From positions 2,108,001-2,172,000 of the forward strand of contig OZ220708.1 in NCBI GenBank assembly GCA_965116595.1: a DNA stretch of 64,000 bases, given 5' to 3'. Below are positions 43,294 to 51,732 of the stretch, in pieces. Source of the DNA: G963663315 sp963668255. Lineage in GTDB: Bacteria; Pseudomonadota; Gammaproteobacteria; Arenicellales; Poriferihabitantaceae. How positions within the stretch are numbered: the first letter of the stretch is position 1; every line of letters starts with the position of its first letter. A program made the translations under genes and the position numbers. The notes beneath the pieces are model-generated. The model did no database searches, had not been told where the DNA came from, and saw only the letters and a program-made list of their open reading frames with translations.

Positions 43294-44303
43294 CAGGCGA
43301 TTCTCTCCAGTTTTGACGAAATACAACCCACCAGACTTCGCAGATCGGTTGATCGTTGTTTGATCAGTTGAATTGAAATATTTCGTACCCGTTCGCGGTT
43401 GTTTTCGCTTAGATACTCAACGGGTGATTTTCCATCGATTCGGGCAAGCATCAACGCGGCTAAAAGATCGCAAACCCTTATCTGAAGCTGGTCCGCATCC
43501 TCCCAGTCAACCCTGGATGCGTATGCGTCCCACAATAGTATCGCGCTTTCGAATAGTTTTTGGCGAATTGCCGGGAGGTGGGCGGCCTTCAGTATCAGGT
43601 GGTTCAAGCAAAATGCCACATCGAAGCCGGGGTCACCCATGGTGGCGCATTCCGCATCCAATATAATCGGATGGCCATCACGAAACAGGATGTTCTTGGG
43701 GCTGACATCTCCGTGAATCAATACAGAGTCCGCTTCGTAGAGCCGCTCTGTCTGTTGGAGCAGAACATCCGCAAGTTGAGGGTGCCTGGATGCAGTGAAA
43801 ATCAGGTAGGGATCCAGGCGGAGCTGGTGAAAATCATCACGATTATCAAACGCGAGGTTCGAAAATTCCTTGCGGGTCGATGATGAGTGGATCCGGCCTA
43901 TGGATTCGCCAACTCTCTTCGCTTCAGTAGTTGAAACCATTCCTGCCAGCAAGCGGGTTTTCCACAGGTAGATACCGCTCCCTTCCATGTACTCCATGGC
44001 ATAGCAGGGTTCTTTATTCGATTTTCCGAATAATTTTACCGAGCCCATCGGATTCACCCGGGATGCGACTTCCAGCCATGCATACTCTGCTGTGTTTCGA
44101 TGTGTCGGCGCTTGCCAATCCTGTTCAACTTTCAGTTTTTCGAGGGCGCACTTCAAACAAAATGTCCTGTCTCCCACAGTAACCTTGACAATGTTGGAAG
44201 AGACGCCGCCAGCTAAAGGGTCAATGGTCCGGATATCTTCCTTGCGTCCCAAACCAAGCTCTTCGACCAGGTTTGAATAGCGATGATAGTCGTTGTTGTT
44301 CAT
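43293..44303 (-). CDS. Aminoglycoside-phosphotransferase-fold small-molecule kinase
   Basis: A 336-residue APH/choline-kinase-fold protein. The catalytic Brenner loop is HGDVSPKN (Asp near residue 199) and the metal-binding segment is ILDAECATMGDPGFD. The N-lobe Lys is in TFCLKCALEKL near residue 52. Members phosphorylate hydroxyl groups of choline, methylthioribose, homoserine or hydroxylysine. Its 1-bp overlap with the enolase-like gene implies that its product is a phosphate ester used by that enzyme. The exact substrate is unknown. Confidence 0.82.
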   Translation of the reverse strand: MNNNDYHRYSNLVEELGLGRKEDIRTIDPLAGGVSSNIVKVTVGDRTFCLKCALEKLKVEQDWQAPTHRNTAEYAWLEVASRVNPMGSVKLFGKSNKEPCYAMEYMEGSGIYLWKTRLLAGMVSTTEAKRVGESIGRIHSSSTRKEFSNLAFDNRDDFHQLRLDPYLIFTASRHPQLADVLLQQTERLYEADSVLIHGDVSPKNILFRDGHPIILDAECATMGDPGFDVAFCLNHLILKAAHLPAIRQKLFESAILLWDAYASRVDWEDADQLQIRVCDLLAALMLARIDGKSPVEYLSENNRERVRNISIQLIKQRSTDLRSLVGCISSKLERIA

Positions 44304-44548
44304 TGTGGCGGCGCTTGTTGATCGTAGAAGTAAAGATTGAATTTACTATCTTATTGTAAACCTCCAGATAGTCTTTAAGACAAATCCCACTTATCGCTTC
44401 ATAAAAACGTCCAAAACCAGAAAATTTTATTTCTTTTTAATATCTCATCCATGGTTTATATTGCCGGGACAAAATATCGTTTCTCAGCCATATCAGCGAT
44501 CCGAATATAATTGGGAAAACTCAGATTGCTATAACACCGACACGCTTA

Positions 44549-45658
44549 ATGTCCGCAAGACAGATGAAGGGCCTTTCGCAGTACACCTGGTTCGCCTATC
44601 TGCGAGACATGGGCCGACAGGAGTCCACTATGGGTGCCGGATTCTGGGCGCTGGCACTGCTGTGGTTGCCAATCGTCGAACGGGCCGATTTTCTGGTCTC
44701 CGTGGTCCCATGGATGGATCGTGTGAATCAACCCGGTACCTACCTGCACCTCCTGGTGAACTCGGCGGTCGCGCTAGTGATCCTCGCTCCGATGGGATTG
44801 CCGAGCGCATTGCTGTGCAGAGAGTTCTGGCGATCAGGATACCACCGTATGGCCTGGTCGGCCGGCGTGGTGGTGCTCGCTGCGGCGGTTGTGATCATCT
44901 CTTCCGACAAAGAGCTGATCTACACGCTACAGGGGACCATCGGCAGATTCGCACTTGCGCCGAGCCTCCTTACGCCGATTCTGCCAGTGTGGATTGTCGT
45001 CTACCCGGCAATCATCAGCATGCTGGTTTGGATCGCAGCCGCGACGCTCCGACACCGCCGGAAAGAATTCGCGATGACGCATCGTCGAGATGCCACTCGG
45101 GGTGTGGGTTTCTGGCTGCTTTCGCTGCTGTGGCTGCCGGCTCTGGTAATCGGAGCAGTCTTGATTGAATTGTTTCCATCCCTGGGCGCCTCGCCCTCCG
45201 AGTTCGAGTTGAGCGTGTTCCACCCATGGCTGACCGTCGTGCCGATGGACGAGGTCCAACTGTGGGTCAGGCTTGTACCGATGTTCGTGGTCGCACTCTT
45301 CGTGTTCTCTCCCGCCGGCCTGATAGTCGCATTGCCTTGCCGGCAACTCTGGCGACTGGGTTATCGCCGCACCTCCTGGATCATTGGTATGGCGGCGGCG
45401 TTGACGAACGCAGCCCTGATTTCGCTGGCTATGGAGTTATTCCTGCTCGTGAGCGCGCCCGAATTCTTCGGCGCCACCGGACAAATTGTGGGAACACTGT
45501 ACTACTTCTCGCAAGTGCTTCCTGCGGATATCCCCGTATATCTGGCCAGCTTGAACCTGCCGTTGCTGGCGGCGGTCCTGCTTCTGGGACGACGCAACCG
45601 AACACGAAACGGGGAATCGGGAAACGACGGCGACCGTGCTGGAATGAGTAAAATATGA
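44549..45658 (+). CDS. Membrane protein with a tandem internal duplication, unknown function
   Basis: The 369-residue protein has about eight to ten hydrophobic helices and two homologous halves. Half 1 holds GAGFWALALLWLP, then LAPMGLPSALLCREFWRSGY; half 2 holds GVGFWLLSLLWLP, then FSPAGLIVALPCRQLWRLGY. No family is recognised. Codon use is much more GC-rich than in the flanking kinase and aldolase genes, which suggests a separate origin. An ATG at 44630, with AGGAG 7 bp upstream, gives a 342-residue protein that starts at the first repeat and may be the true start. Confidence 0.65.
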   Translation: MSARQMKGLSQYTWFAYLRDMGRQESTMGAGFWALALLWLPIVERADFLVSVVPWMDRVNQPGTYLHLLVNSAVALVILAPMGLPSALLCREFWRSGYHRMAWSAGVVVLAAAVVIISSDKELIYTLQGTIGRFALAPSLLTPILPVWIVVYPAIISMLVWIAAATLRHRRKEFAMTHRRDATRGVGFWLLSLLWLPALVIGAVLIELFPSLGASPSEFELSVFHPWLTVVPMDEVQLWVRLVPMFVVALFVFSPAGLIVALPCRQLWRLGYRRTSWIIGMAAALTNAALISLAMELFLLVSAPEFFGATGQIVGTLYYFSQVLPADIPVYLASLNLPLLAAVLLLGRRNRTRNGESGNDGDRAGMSKI

Positions 45659-45697
45659 CCACAAACGATAATCAGCCCTGTGTGAGCGAGAGGTCCC

Positions 45698-46642
45698 ATG
45701 AAATTTGAAGGTATATATCCGCCGGTAATCACCCCTTACAAAAATGATGGAATTATTGATCGGGATGGGTTTGTTCTGATGATTGAACATCTTATTGATT
45801 CAGGGGTTCATGGAATTATTGTTGGAGGGACAACGGGTGAATTCTATGCCCAGTCAAAAGAAGAAAGAGTGGGGCTGGGCAAATTGGCGAATCAAACCAT
45901 AAAAGACAGGCTCCCTCTTATAGTTGGCGTCGGGGCGATTCGTACTGAAGACTGTATTGAATATGGGCAACTGGCAAAGTCGAACGGGGCGGACGCGATT
46001 TTAATGAGTGCGCCTTTTTATGCGATGCCGAATCAGGTCGAACTGGCGAATCATGCCCTGGCCATTGACCGGGAAGTGAATTTACCGATCATGCTCTACA
46101 ATTATCCCGGACGCACAGGAACCAAAATGCAAAGAGAGTTTTTTGACCGTGTTGGAAGAAGCCGCAATTTTGCCTGTATTAAAGAGTCGACGGGGGATAT
46201 CAATCAAATTCATATGCTGGCCTGCGAGTATCCTCAAATCACGCTGCTTTGCGGAACGGATGATCAAGCGCTCGAGTTTTTTGCCTGGGGCGCCAAAGGG
46301 TGGGTCTGTGCCGGAGGAAATTGTCTGCCAAAGCAGCACATCGCTTTGTATGAGGCCATGGTCAAGGAGAATAACGTTGATAAGGGGAGGGCGATCATGT
46401 CAGCGCTATTGCCATTTATGAATGTACTTGAACAGGGAGGAAAGTTTGTTCAATCCATTAAACATGCGTGCAGGGTCAATGGGTTGCCTGCCGGGCCTGT
46501 TCGAAAACCGCTCCAGGAAATGAGTAAGGACGAAAAAAGGGAACTTGAAACGGTACTGGAAATACTGAAAGCGACATTTGTTCAATTTGAGACTGAACCA
46601 TCACACAATGAGGCTGGCAATGTCGTCGATGTTAACGCATAA
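45698..46642 (+). CDS. DHDPS/N-acetylneuraminate lyase-family aldolase
   Basis: A 314-residue class I aldolase. The opening FEGIYPPVITPYK, the GGTTGEFYAQS loop near 43-53, the Tyr in LYNYPGRTG near 135 and the Schiff-base Lys in ACIKESTGD near 163 are all present. The family makes or splits bonds between pyruvate and an aldehyde, including 2-keto-3-deoxy sugar acids. A GAGAGG site precedes the ATG. It is not a biosynthetic dapA by context; it lies close to the kinase/enolase-like pair and converges on the Rieske gene. Confidence 0.85.
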   Translation: MKFEGIYPPVITPYKNDGIIDRDGFVLMIEHLIDSGVHGIIVGGTTGEFYAQSKEERVGLGKLANQTIKDRLPLIVGVGAIRTEDCIEYGQLAKSNGADAILMSAPFYAMPNQVELANHALAIDREVNLPIMLYNYPGRTGTKMQREFFDRVGRSRNFACIKESTGDINQIHMLACEYPQITLLCGTDDQALEFFAWGAKGWVCAGGNCLPKQHIALYEAMVKENNVDKGRAIMSALLPFMNVLEQGGKFVQSIKHACRVNGLPAGPVRKPLQEMSKDEKRELETVLEILKATFVQFETEPSHNEAGNVVDVNA

Positions 46643-46653
46643 CGAGTACCAAC

Positions 46654-47997
46654 CTACTCTGATTCAATCGATCTTAGCCGGAACACAATTTCGTTATACC
46701 GTTGCTCGTTTTTCAGACCATCCGCGCTGCGGATAGCGGCAATCACTTTTCTGGATACTTCCAACAGTTCGGCTTCCTGATTGGCGCCTTCGCTGATTTG
46801 AACCTTGATGACAGAGTCGCCGCAGTAAGTAGGAATAGGCTCTGGGCCAAGGTTCGATGGTTGGAAAGGTTCTTCACCATTTTGCAGACCTTTTATTGCG
46901 CTACGCAAGCGTGTCCGAAACATCACCACCCCCCGGTCAGACCCGGACAGATGCTCGGCAGTGTGTGCCGTAATCGGACCCTGCCCGATAAATGCCTCGT
47001 AGTCACCCGGAAACTGCTGACAGTTTTCTTCGCTGCGGTCACGCGGCATCCCGCCCTCAATGATATCGATCCCCTCGGTTGTACGCCATTCCGGTCTCGG
47101 TGGATCCGTCAGTTCGCCAAAATTGGCCCAGGCGATAACCCGCGAGTTTTCGTTATCAACAGGAACCACCCAACGGGTAAATGTGTTACGTCCGAAATAC
47201 TTTAGTGATTTTCCATCCATCGTCATTACAGCCCCGGCATGGGTAAGATTGGGTAATATGACTTCATGGATTCGAACCCAGACATTGCCATCCACTCTTC
47301 GCGCATTCGTATAAAACAGGCCGGCTTCTCGTTCATAATATTCCTTGACACTGAGTTGACCCCAGGTATCAGCGAATTGGGGACCAGAAACCCGGGCATG
47401 TAAAAATACGGCGTGAACCGGGTCCATCGCATTTTCTGTGATTTGCAACCAGTTGCATGGGTAATCACGTACATAGGGTTGTTTTTCGTTTCCCGGCAAG
47501 TCGAAGGTATCGTAAACAGGAAACCCCGGCTGATTATCCGGCGACCCAAGATAGGCGAACAAAATTCCATCGATTTCCCGCGTCGGGTATGCACCCTGTT
47601 TTAATCTGGACCGTAATCGTTCGGCTGGTTTGCTATCGATAGGCTCGCCAGGTGTTTCCAGAATAGTTCCGTCCAGATCAAACAACCATCCGTGATAACA
47701 ACAACGTATGCCTTTATCCTCACAAACCGCATATTCAAGCGAGGCCCCCCGATGACAACACTGTCGATGCATCAAACCGGCGTTGCCGGATTTATCCCGA
47801 AATACGATTAAATCTTCCCCGAGAATGCGGATTTTACTTGGTAATGTAGTGACTTCAGATGATAATGCTACCGGATGCCAGAATCGGCGCAAGTATTCCC
47901 CGCCTGCCGAACCACGGGTGACATGAGTCAGTGTGACATCTTCGCTATGGTCAAGAGAAATATCATATCCTTTAAATCCTGTGGTTGGCGTAGGCAT
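46654..47997 (-). CDS. Rieske non-haem iron oxygenase, alpha subunit
   Basis: A 447-residue phthalate-dioxygenase-type oxygenase. The Rieske 2Fe-2S site is CHRGASLEYAVCEDKG followed by CCYHGW, giving Cys-X-His and Cys-X2-His. The mononuclear iron site is in ENAMDPVHAVFLHA (His-X4-His pattern), near residues 195-208. The ATG at 47997 has GGAG 8 bp upstream and is preferred to a TTG at 48018. It is divergent from a ferredoxin and an FAD oxidoreductase, which could be its electron partners. Such enzymes hydroxylate or demethylate aromatic or amine substrates. Confidence 0.9.
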   Translation of the reverse strand: MPTPTTGFKGYDISLDHSEDVTLTHVTRGSAGGEYLRRFWHPVALSSEVTTLPSKIRILGEDLIVFRDKSGNAGLMHRQCCHRGASLEYAVCEDKGIRCCYHGWLFDLDGTILETPGEPIDSKPAERLRSRLKQGAYPTREIDGILFAYLGSPDNQPGFPVYDTFDLPGNEKQPYVRDYPCNWLQITENAMDPVHAVFLHARVSGPQFADTWGQLSVKEYYEREAGLFYTNARRVDGNVWVRIHEVILPNLTHAGAVMTMDGKSLKYFGRNTFTRWVVPVDNENSRVIAWANFGELTDPPRPEWRTTEGIDIIEGGMPRDRSEENCQQFPGDYEAFIGQGPITAHTAEHLSGSDRGVVMFRTRLRSAIKGLQNGEEPFQPSNLGPEPIPTYCGDSVIKVQISEGANQEAELLEVSRKVIAAIRSADGLKNEQRYNEIVFRLRSIESE

Positions 47998-48062
47998 TAT
48001 CTGCACTCCAAAGTTCAAATAAACAGGTAATATATACCGAAAAATTCAGCAATCGAACTACC

Positions 48063-48314
48063 ATGGATACAAATACTGCCCCGGATCGTTCTTTTAGCGT
48101 GGTCATCGCGTCCACCGGGCAGGTATTGCCCGTCTCCCAGGGGCACAATATTTTGGACGTTTTATTGGATGCTGGCATTGATATACCTACATTCTGCGAA
48201 GAAGGGATCTGTGGAACCTGCAGAACCAGGGTTCTGGAGGGTATCCCCGATCATCGCGACGTGGTTTTGACCAGTCTCGAAAAATCGAATGGAGAATTCA
48301 TTAATGTCAAATGA
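48063..48314 (+). CDS. 2Fe-2S ferredoxin truncated before its fourth cysteine
   Basis: The 83-residue protein matches the C-terminal ferredoxin domain of phthalate-dioxygenase-type reductases. It contains TFCEEGICGTCRTRVLEG with three cluster cysteines, then PDHRDVVLTSLEK. Family members continue into a segment with the fourth Cys (of the type M-x-x-C-S-R). Here the chain ends at EFINVK, and the next gene starts inside it (ATG 48304). The cluster cannot form in the usual way unless another ligand substitutes. Confidence 0.8.
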   Translation: MDTNTAPDRSFSVVIASTGQVLPVSQGHNILDVLLDAGIDIPTFCEEGICGTCRTRVLEGIPDHRDVVLTSLEKSNGEFINVK

Positions 48315-49554
48315 AAAAGTAGACACACTCGTTGTCGGCGCTGGCCAGGCCGGTGTGGCCATGAGCGAGCATTTGAGTAATTGCGGTGTGCCTCACCTCG
48401 TTCTGGAGCGATACCGGATTGCAGAACGCTGGCGCTCGGAAAGATGGGATTCACTGGTTACCAACGGCCCGGCCTGGCATGATCGATTTCCGAATATGGA
48501 GTTTACAAGCGATCCTGAAGGCTTTCCCTGCAAGGAGGAAGTGGCGGACTACTTTGTCGCTTATGCACAAATGATCAAAGCCCCGATTCGATGCGGTGTA
48601 GAGGTGCTGGAGGTGACGAGAAACGCAGGTTACCCCGGCTTCAGAGTCGAGACGTCAGAAGGCGTGATCGAAGCCAACAGAGTGATTGCAGCCACCGGGC
48701 CTTTTCAAAAACCTGTCATACCAGCTATCGTGCCTGATGACTCGGGAATTACACAACTTCATTCGAGCGTCTACCGTAATCCCGGCCAATTGCCTCAGGG
48801 CGGGGTGCTGGTGGTCGGCGCAGGGTCTTCGGGGGCGCAAATTTCGGATGAACTCCTGCGTGCAGGTAAAAGTGTTTATCTCTCTGTTGGGCCGCATGAC
48901 CTTCCTCCGCGGAGGTATCGTGGGCGTGATTTTGTCTGGTGGCTGGGTGTGCTTGGCAAGTGGGAAGAGTCGGCTATCGAACCCGGGATGGAACATGTCA
49001 CAATCGCGGTAAGCGGCGCCAACGGTGGTCACACGGTAGACTTCCGGAGGTTGGCTGCACAGGGGATGACGCTCGTTGGCCGAACAGAATCATTCCAGAA
49101 CGGAGTGATGAACTTCACAAACGATCTTGCGAAGAATATCGCTCAAGGGAATGCCAATACCCTGTCTGTGCTGGACGAGGCGGACACTTACATTGCCCGC
49201 AACGGTCTGGATTTTCCAGAAGAGCCTGAAGCTCGCGTAGTTGGCCCCGACCCGCAGTGTGTAACCAACCCCATTTCAGAGTTGAATCTGGCAGAGGCTG
49301 GAATAACCTCCATCGTCTGGGCAACAGGCTTTGATGTCGATTACAGCTGGTTGAAAGTGGACGCGTTTGATTCAGAAGGCAAGCCTGATCATCAACGTGG
49401 CGTTTCAACGGAGCCGGGGGTCTATTTCCTCGGATTGCCCTGGCAGTCAAGGCGTGGGTCTTCCTTTATATGGGGTGTCTGGCACGATGCCAGGTTTCTC
49501 GCAGACCAGATTGTCATACAAAATCAGTACCTGGCATACAAGGCTTGCACGTAG
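48304..49554 (+). CDS. FAD-dependent NAD(P)-binding oxidoreductase, flavin monooxygenase-like
   Basis: A 416-residue two-dinucleotide-fold flavoprotein of the CzcO/FMO class. The FAD motif is VVGAGQAGVAMSEHL and the NADPH motif is VLVVGAGSSGAQISDELL near residue 165. ATGFDVDYSW marks the C-terminal family motif. The start ATG 48304 has GGAG upstream and overlaps the ferredoxin gene by 11 bp. It could be a monooxygenase on its own or the reductase for the nearby Rieske protein; the FMO-type fold favours the former. Confidence 0.82.
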   Translation: MSNEKVDTLVVGAGQAGVAMSEHLSNCGVPHLVLERYRIAERWRSERWDSLVTNGPAWHDRFPNMEFTSDPEGFPCKEEVADYFVAYAQMIKAPIRCGVEVLEVTRNAGYPGFRVETSEGVIEANRVIAATGPFQKPVIPAIVPDDSGITQLHSSVYRNPGQLPQGGVLVVGAGSSGAQISDELLRAGKSVYLSVGPHDLPPRRYRGRDFVWWLGVLGKWEESAIEPGMEHVTIAVSGANGGHTVDFRRLAAQGMTLVGRTESFQNGVMNFTNDLAKNIAQGNANTLSVLDEADTYIARNGLDFPEEPEARVVGPDPQCVTNPISELNLAEAGITSIVWATGFDVDYSWLKVDAFDSEGKPDHQRGVSTEPGVYFLGLPWQSRRGSSFIWGVWHDARFLADQIVIQNQYLAYKACT

Positions 49555-49719
49555 TGCGAGTCTGACAGTGCATAACCCAATGACTGTGACAGCATCAACT
49601 GACCCGCATCGTTGCTTTCGCTGCGGTGTTGTGTTTATGCGTTTATCCCCGCATACAGATGCTCCGCCTCCAACCTGCTGCATGGATCGTTTCTCAAGCA
49701 GCCTGGTCAGCCAAGCCGG

Positions 49720-51720
49720 CTAAAAATGGTCTCTAGGATATTTTTTGTCCCAGGTTTTTCTGAATAATTCCTGTCGATTGCACCAGGCGGCGGATTCCGC
49801 TTTGAGGAAAAACCGATTCAGGTCACAGGTGATTTCTGTACGGGTAAACGTCCGGGTATGCCAGTCGTTTCCCCGGCTGTATTCCCACCGCCATTCGTAT
49901 TGTGCTTTCGCGGTTAATGGATTATCGGGATGAATGGTGTATCTTTGCAACGTCGTGGATGCCATTTCAAGTTGATTCCCTTCGAATCGTACTTTTCCGT
50001 TGTCCGCAAAAATCTCGAATGCGTACTCACCACTGACCGGATCAACGGTAACCTTGCGATGTTGCCTGAATTCGCGTAATTGAGTGGTAGGCAGCGCTTC
50101 TCCTGTTTCAGTCGTTTCGAATTCAGTCAGTCTTCCCGGTTTCGGGTTGGCAGTGCGAACGGGAAGTTTCAACCGGCTGTCCTTCGTATGGATGCTGACC
50201 GTCGCATTTTCCGGGGAAGGCCAGGCCATCGGCCAATAACTGGTGGAAACAGCCAATCTCAATTTATGTCCCGCAGGCGCCACATAGCCGACGTGATTGA
50301 GTTTTACGGTCACCCTGGTTGGTAAATCCGGTTCAATCGACTCCGGTTCCGACTTGCTCGCACGCTGACTTAAATTCAATATCCCCCGGGTAATCAGCGT
50401 ACTGGCGCCATCCGGCCAGACATCGCAAAGGCGAACGGCTATCAACCCTTGCGGCTTGTCGCAACTCAGCGTCAGTTCCAGTTCCGGGTTTCCCAGAATT
50501 TCGATGTGGTCCGATTCCACGTCCAGGTCGAAACATAACGAACCCCGGTCTTCCGTTTGTTGATCTCCCGGCAATTCATCGGCGGGGCCGAACGCAAACC
50601 AGGGCATGTATTCACCGGAATCCAGGCCAACCGTCTGTGGCGAGCAAATTCGCAGGACCGTGTCCGGGGCCGCGGATTCCAGCAGCGTATTGCCGCCAAG
50701 GTGAAAAACGGTGTGCGATACGTTTTCGGACGGCCAGCCGGACTCGCCAACCCATCGCCCTGGGCGAATTTCATAAAAAGGCGCCGGCCGCACACTGTCC
50801 TGAATGTAAACCTGATACATGGATTCATCCATAATGCCGGTATCTTCGTCTTTCAACCATTGATCGAACCACCGCAAGGCATCGTCCAGGAATCCCACGG
50901 CCGGGCCTGGAACGCCCAAGTGCGGATAACGGTGGCACCAGGCGCCTTGCAGTCCTCTGCGTGGAACGGAAAGGTTCTCCAGCAACCGGGGAACCGTATT
51001 GGGCCAGCAATCGACATGTCCACTGAGCGCATAAACCGGAATGTCGATGGCGTCATAGTCCGTGCCTACCGTTCCGCGCAACCAGTAGTCGTCCTCTCGT
51101 TGATGACTGAGCCAGCGCTCAAGGTAATGGGGTGTATTTTCCAACCGCTCCCGCCATAACTTTTTCCAATCCTGCCCTGCCAGCAACGGGTCTGGGGGAC
51201 GGGTATTGTAGCCAAACATGATAGCGGCCCAACCAATGGTCTGGCCCACCATGCAACCCATGTAATATCCGGCGTCATCATAGTATCGGAATTCCGACGC
51301 GCCCAGGGCAATGACCGTCTTTAACGGTTTCGGTCTGCGCTGAGCGAGTTGCAACCCTGTAACGCCGCCCCAGGAGATTCCGATTGTCCCGACGTTGCCG
51401 TCCGACCATGGTTGGGATGCAATCCAGTTGATTACATCGACCCCGTCGTTGATTTCCTGATCGCTGTATTCATCCAGCATGACGCCGTCAGAGCTTCCGG
51501 AGCCGCGCATGTCCACCCGTAAACAGGCATAACCATGGTTTGCGAACCAGGCGATAGTCGTCGAATCGCGTACTGCGGAATAATCATCCTTACGGTAGGG
51601 AATGTATTCCAGAATAGCGGGAAAAGGTTGATCGGGGTTTGCAGTCGGCAACCAGAGCCTGGCGCCCAGTTTCGCGCCATCCGACATGGGTATCCAGAGG
51701 TGGTCAATACAGTGAGTCAT
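49720..51720 (-). CDS. CocE/NonD-family hydrolase (X-Pro dipeptidyl-peptidase type)
   Basis: The 666-residue protein has an alpha/beta-hydrolase core. The nucleophile elbow is GTIGISWGG (Ser near residue 117), preceded by ACLRVDMRGSGSSDG. A C-terminal jelly-roll domain (from about residue 400) is typical of cocaine esterase and X-prolyl dipeptidyl peptidases. These split esters or amide bonds of small acyl compounds and peptides. There is no signal peptide, so it acts in the cytoplasm. It is the last gene of the peptide-importer operon, 12 bp after the second ATPase gene. Confidence 0.87.
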   Translation of the reverse strand: MTHCIDHLWIPMSDGAKLGARLWLPTANPDQPFPAILEYIPYRKDDYSAVRDSTTIAWFANHGYACLRVDMRGSGSSDGVMLDEYSDQEINDGVDVINWIASQPWSDGNVGTIGISWGGVTGLQLAQRRPKPLKTVIALGASEFRYYDDAGYYMGCMVGQTIGWAAIMFGYNTRPPDPLLAGQDWKKLWRERLENTPHYLERWLSHQREDDYWLRGTVGTDYDAIDIPVYALSGHVDCWPNTVPRLLENLSVPRRGLQGAWCHRYPHLGVPGPAVGFLDDALRWFDQWLKDEDTGIMDESMYQVYIQDSVRPAPFYEIRPGRWVGESGWPSENVSHTVFHLGGNTLLESAAPDTVLRICSPQTVGLDSGEYMPWFAFGPADELPGDQQTEDRGSLCFDLDVESDHIEILGNPELELTLSCDKPQGLIAVRLCDVWPDGASTLITRGILNLSQRASKSEPESIEPDLPTRVTVKLNHVGYVAPAGHKLRLAVSTSYWPMAWPSPENATVSIHTKDSRLKLPVRTANPKPGRLTEFETTETGEALPTTQLREFRQHRKVTVDPVSGEYAFEIFADNGKVRFEGNQLEMASTTLQRYTIHPDNPLTAKAQYEWRWEYSRGNDWHTRTFTRTEITCDLNRFFLKAESAAWCNRQELFRKTWDKKYPRDHF

Positions 51721-51732
51721 CCGTACAAATGT

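Noticed and set aside
44461..45168. A 235-codon plus-strand frame overlapping the duplicated membrane protein
   Set aside because: Its product is rich in Arg and Gly with no domain, and the overlapping frame encodes two homologous membrane halves. The shadow arises from high GC content.
45698..46642. Annotation as biosynthetic dapA
   Set aside because: The family fold and Lys are present, but the gene is in a catabolic neighbourhood and has the GGTTGEFYAQS loop of the broader aldolase family, so lysine synthesis is not supported.
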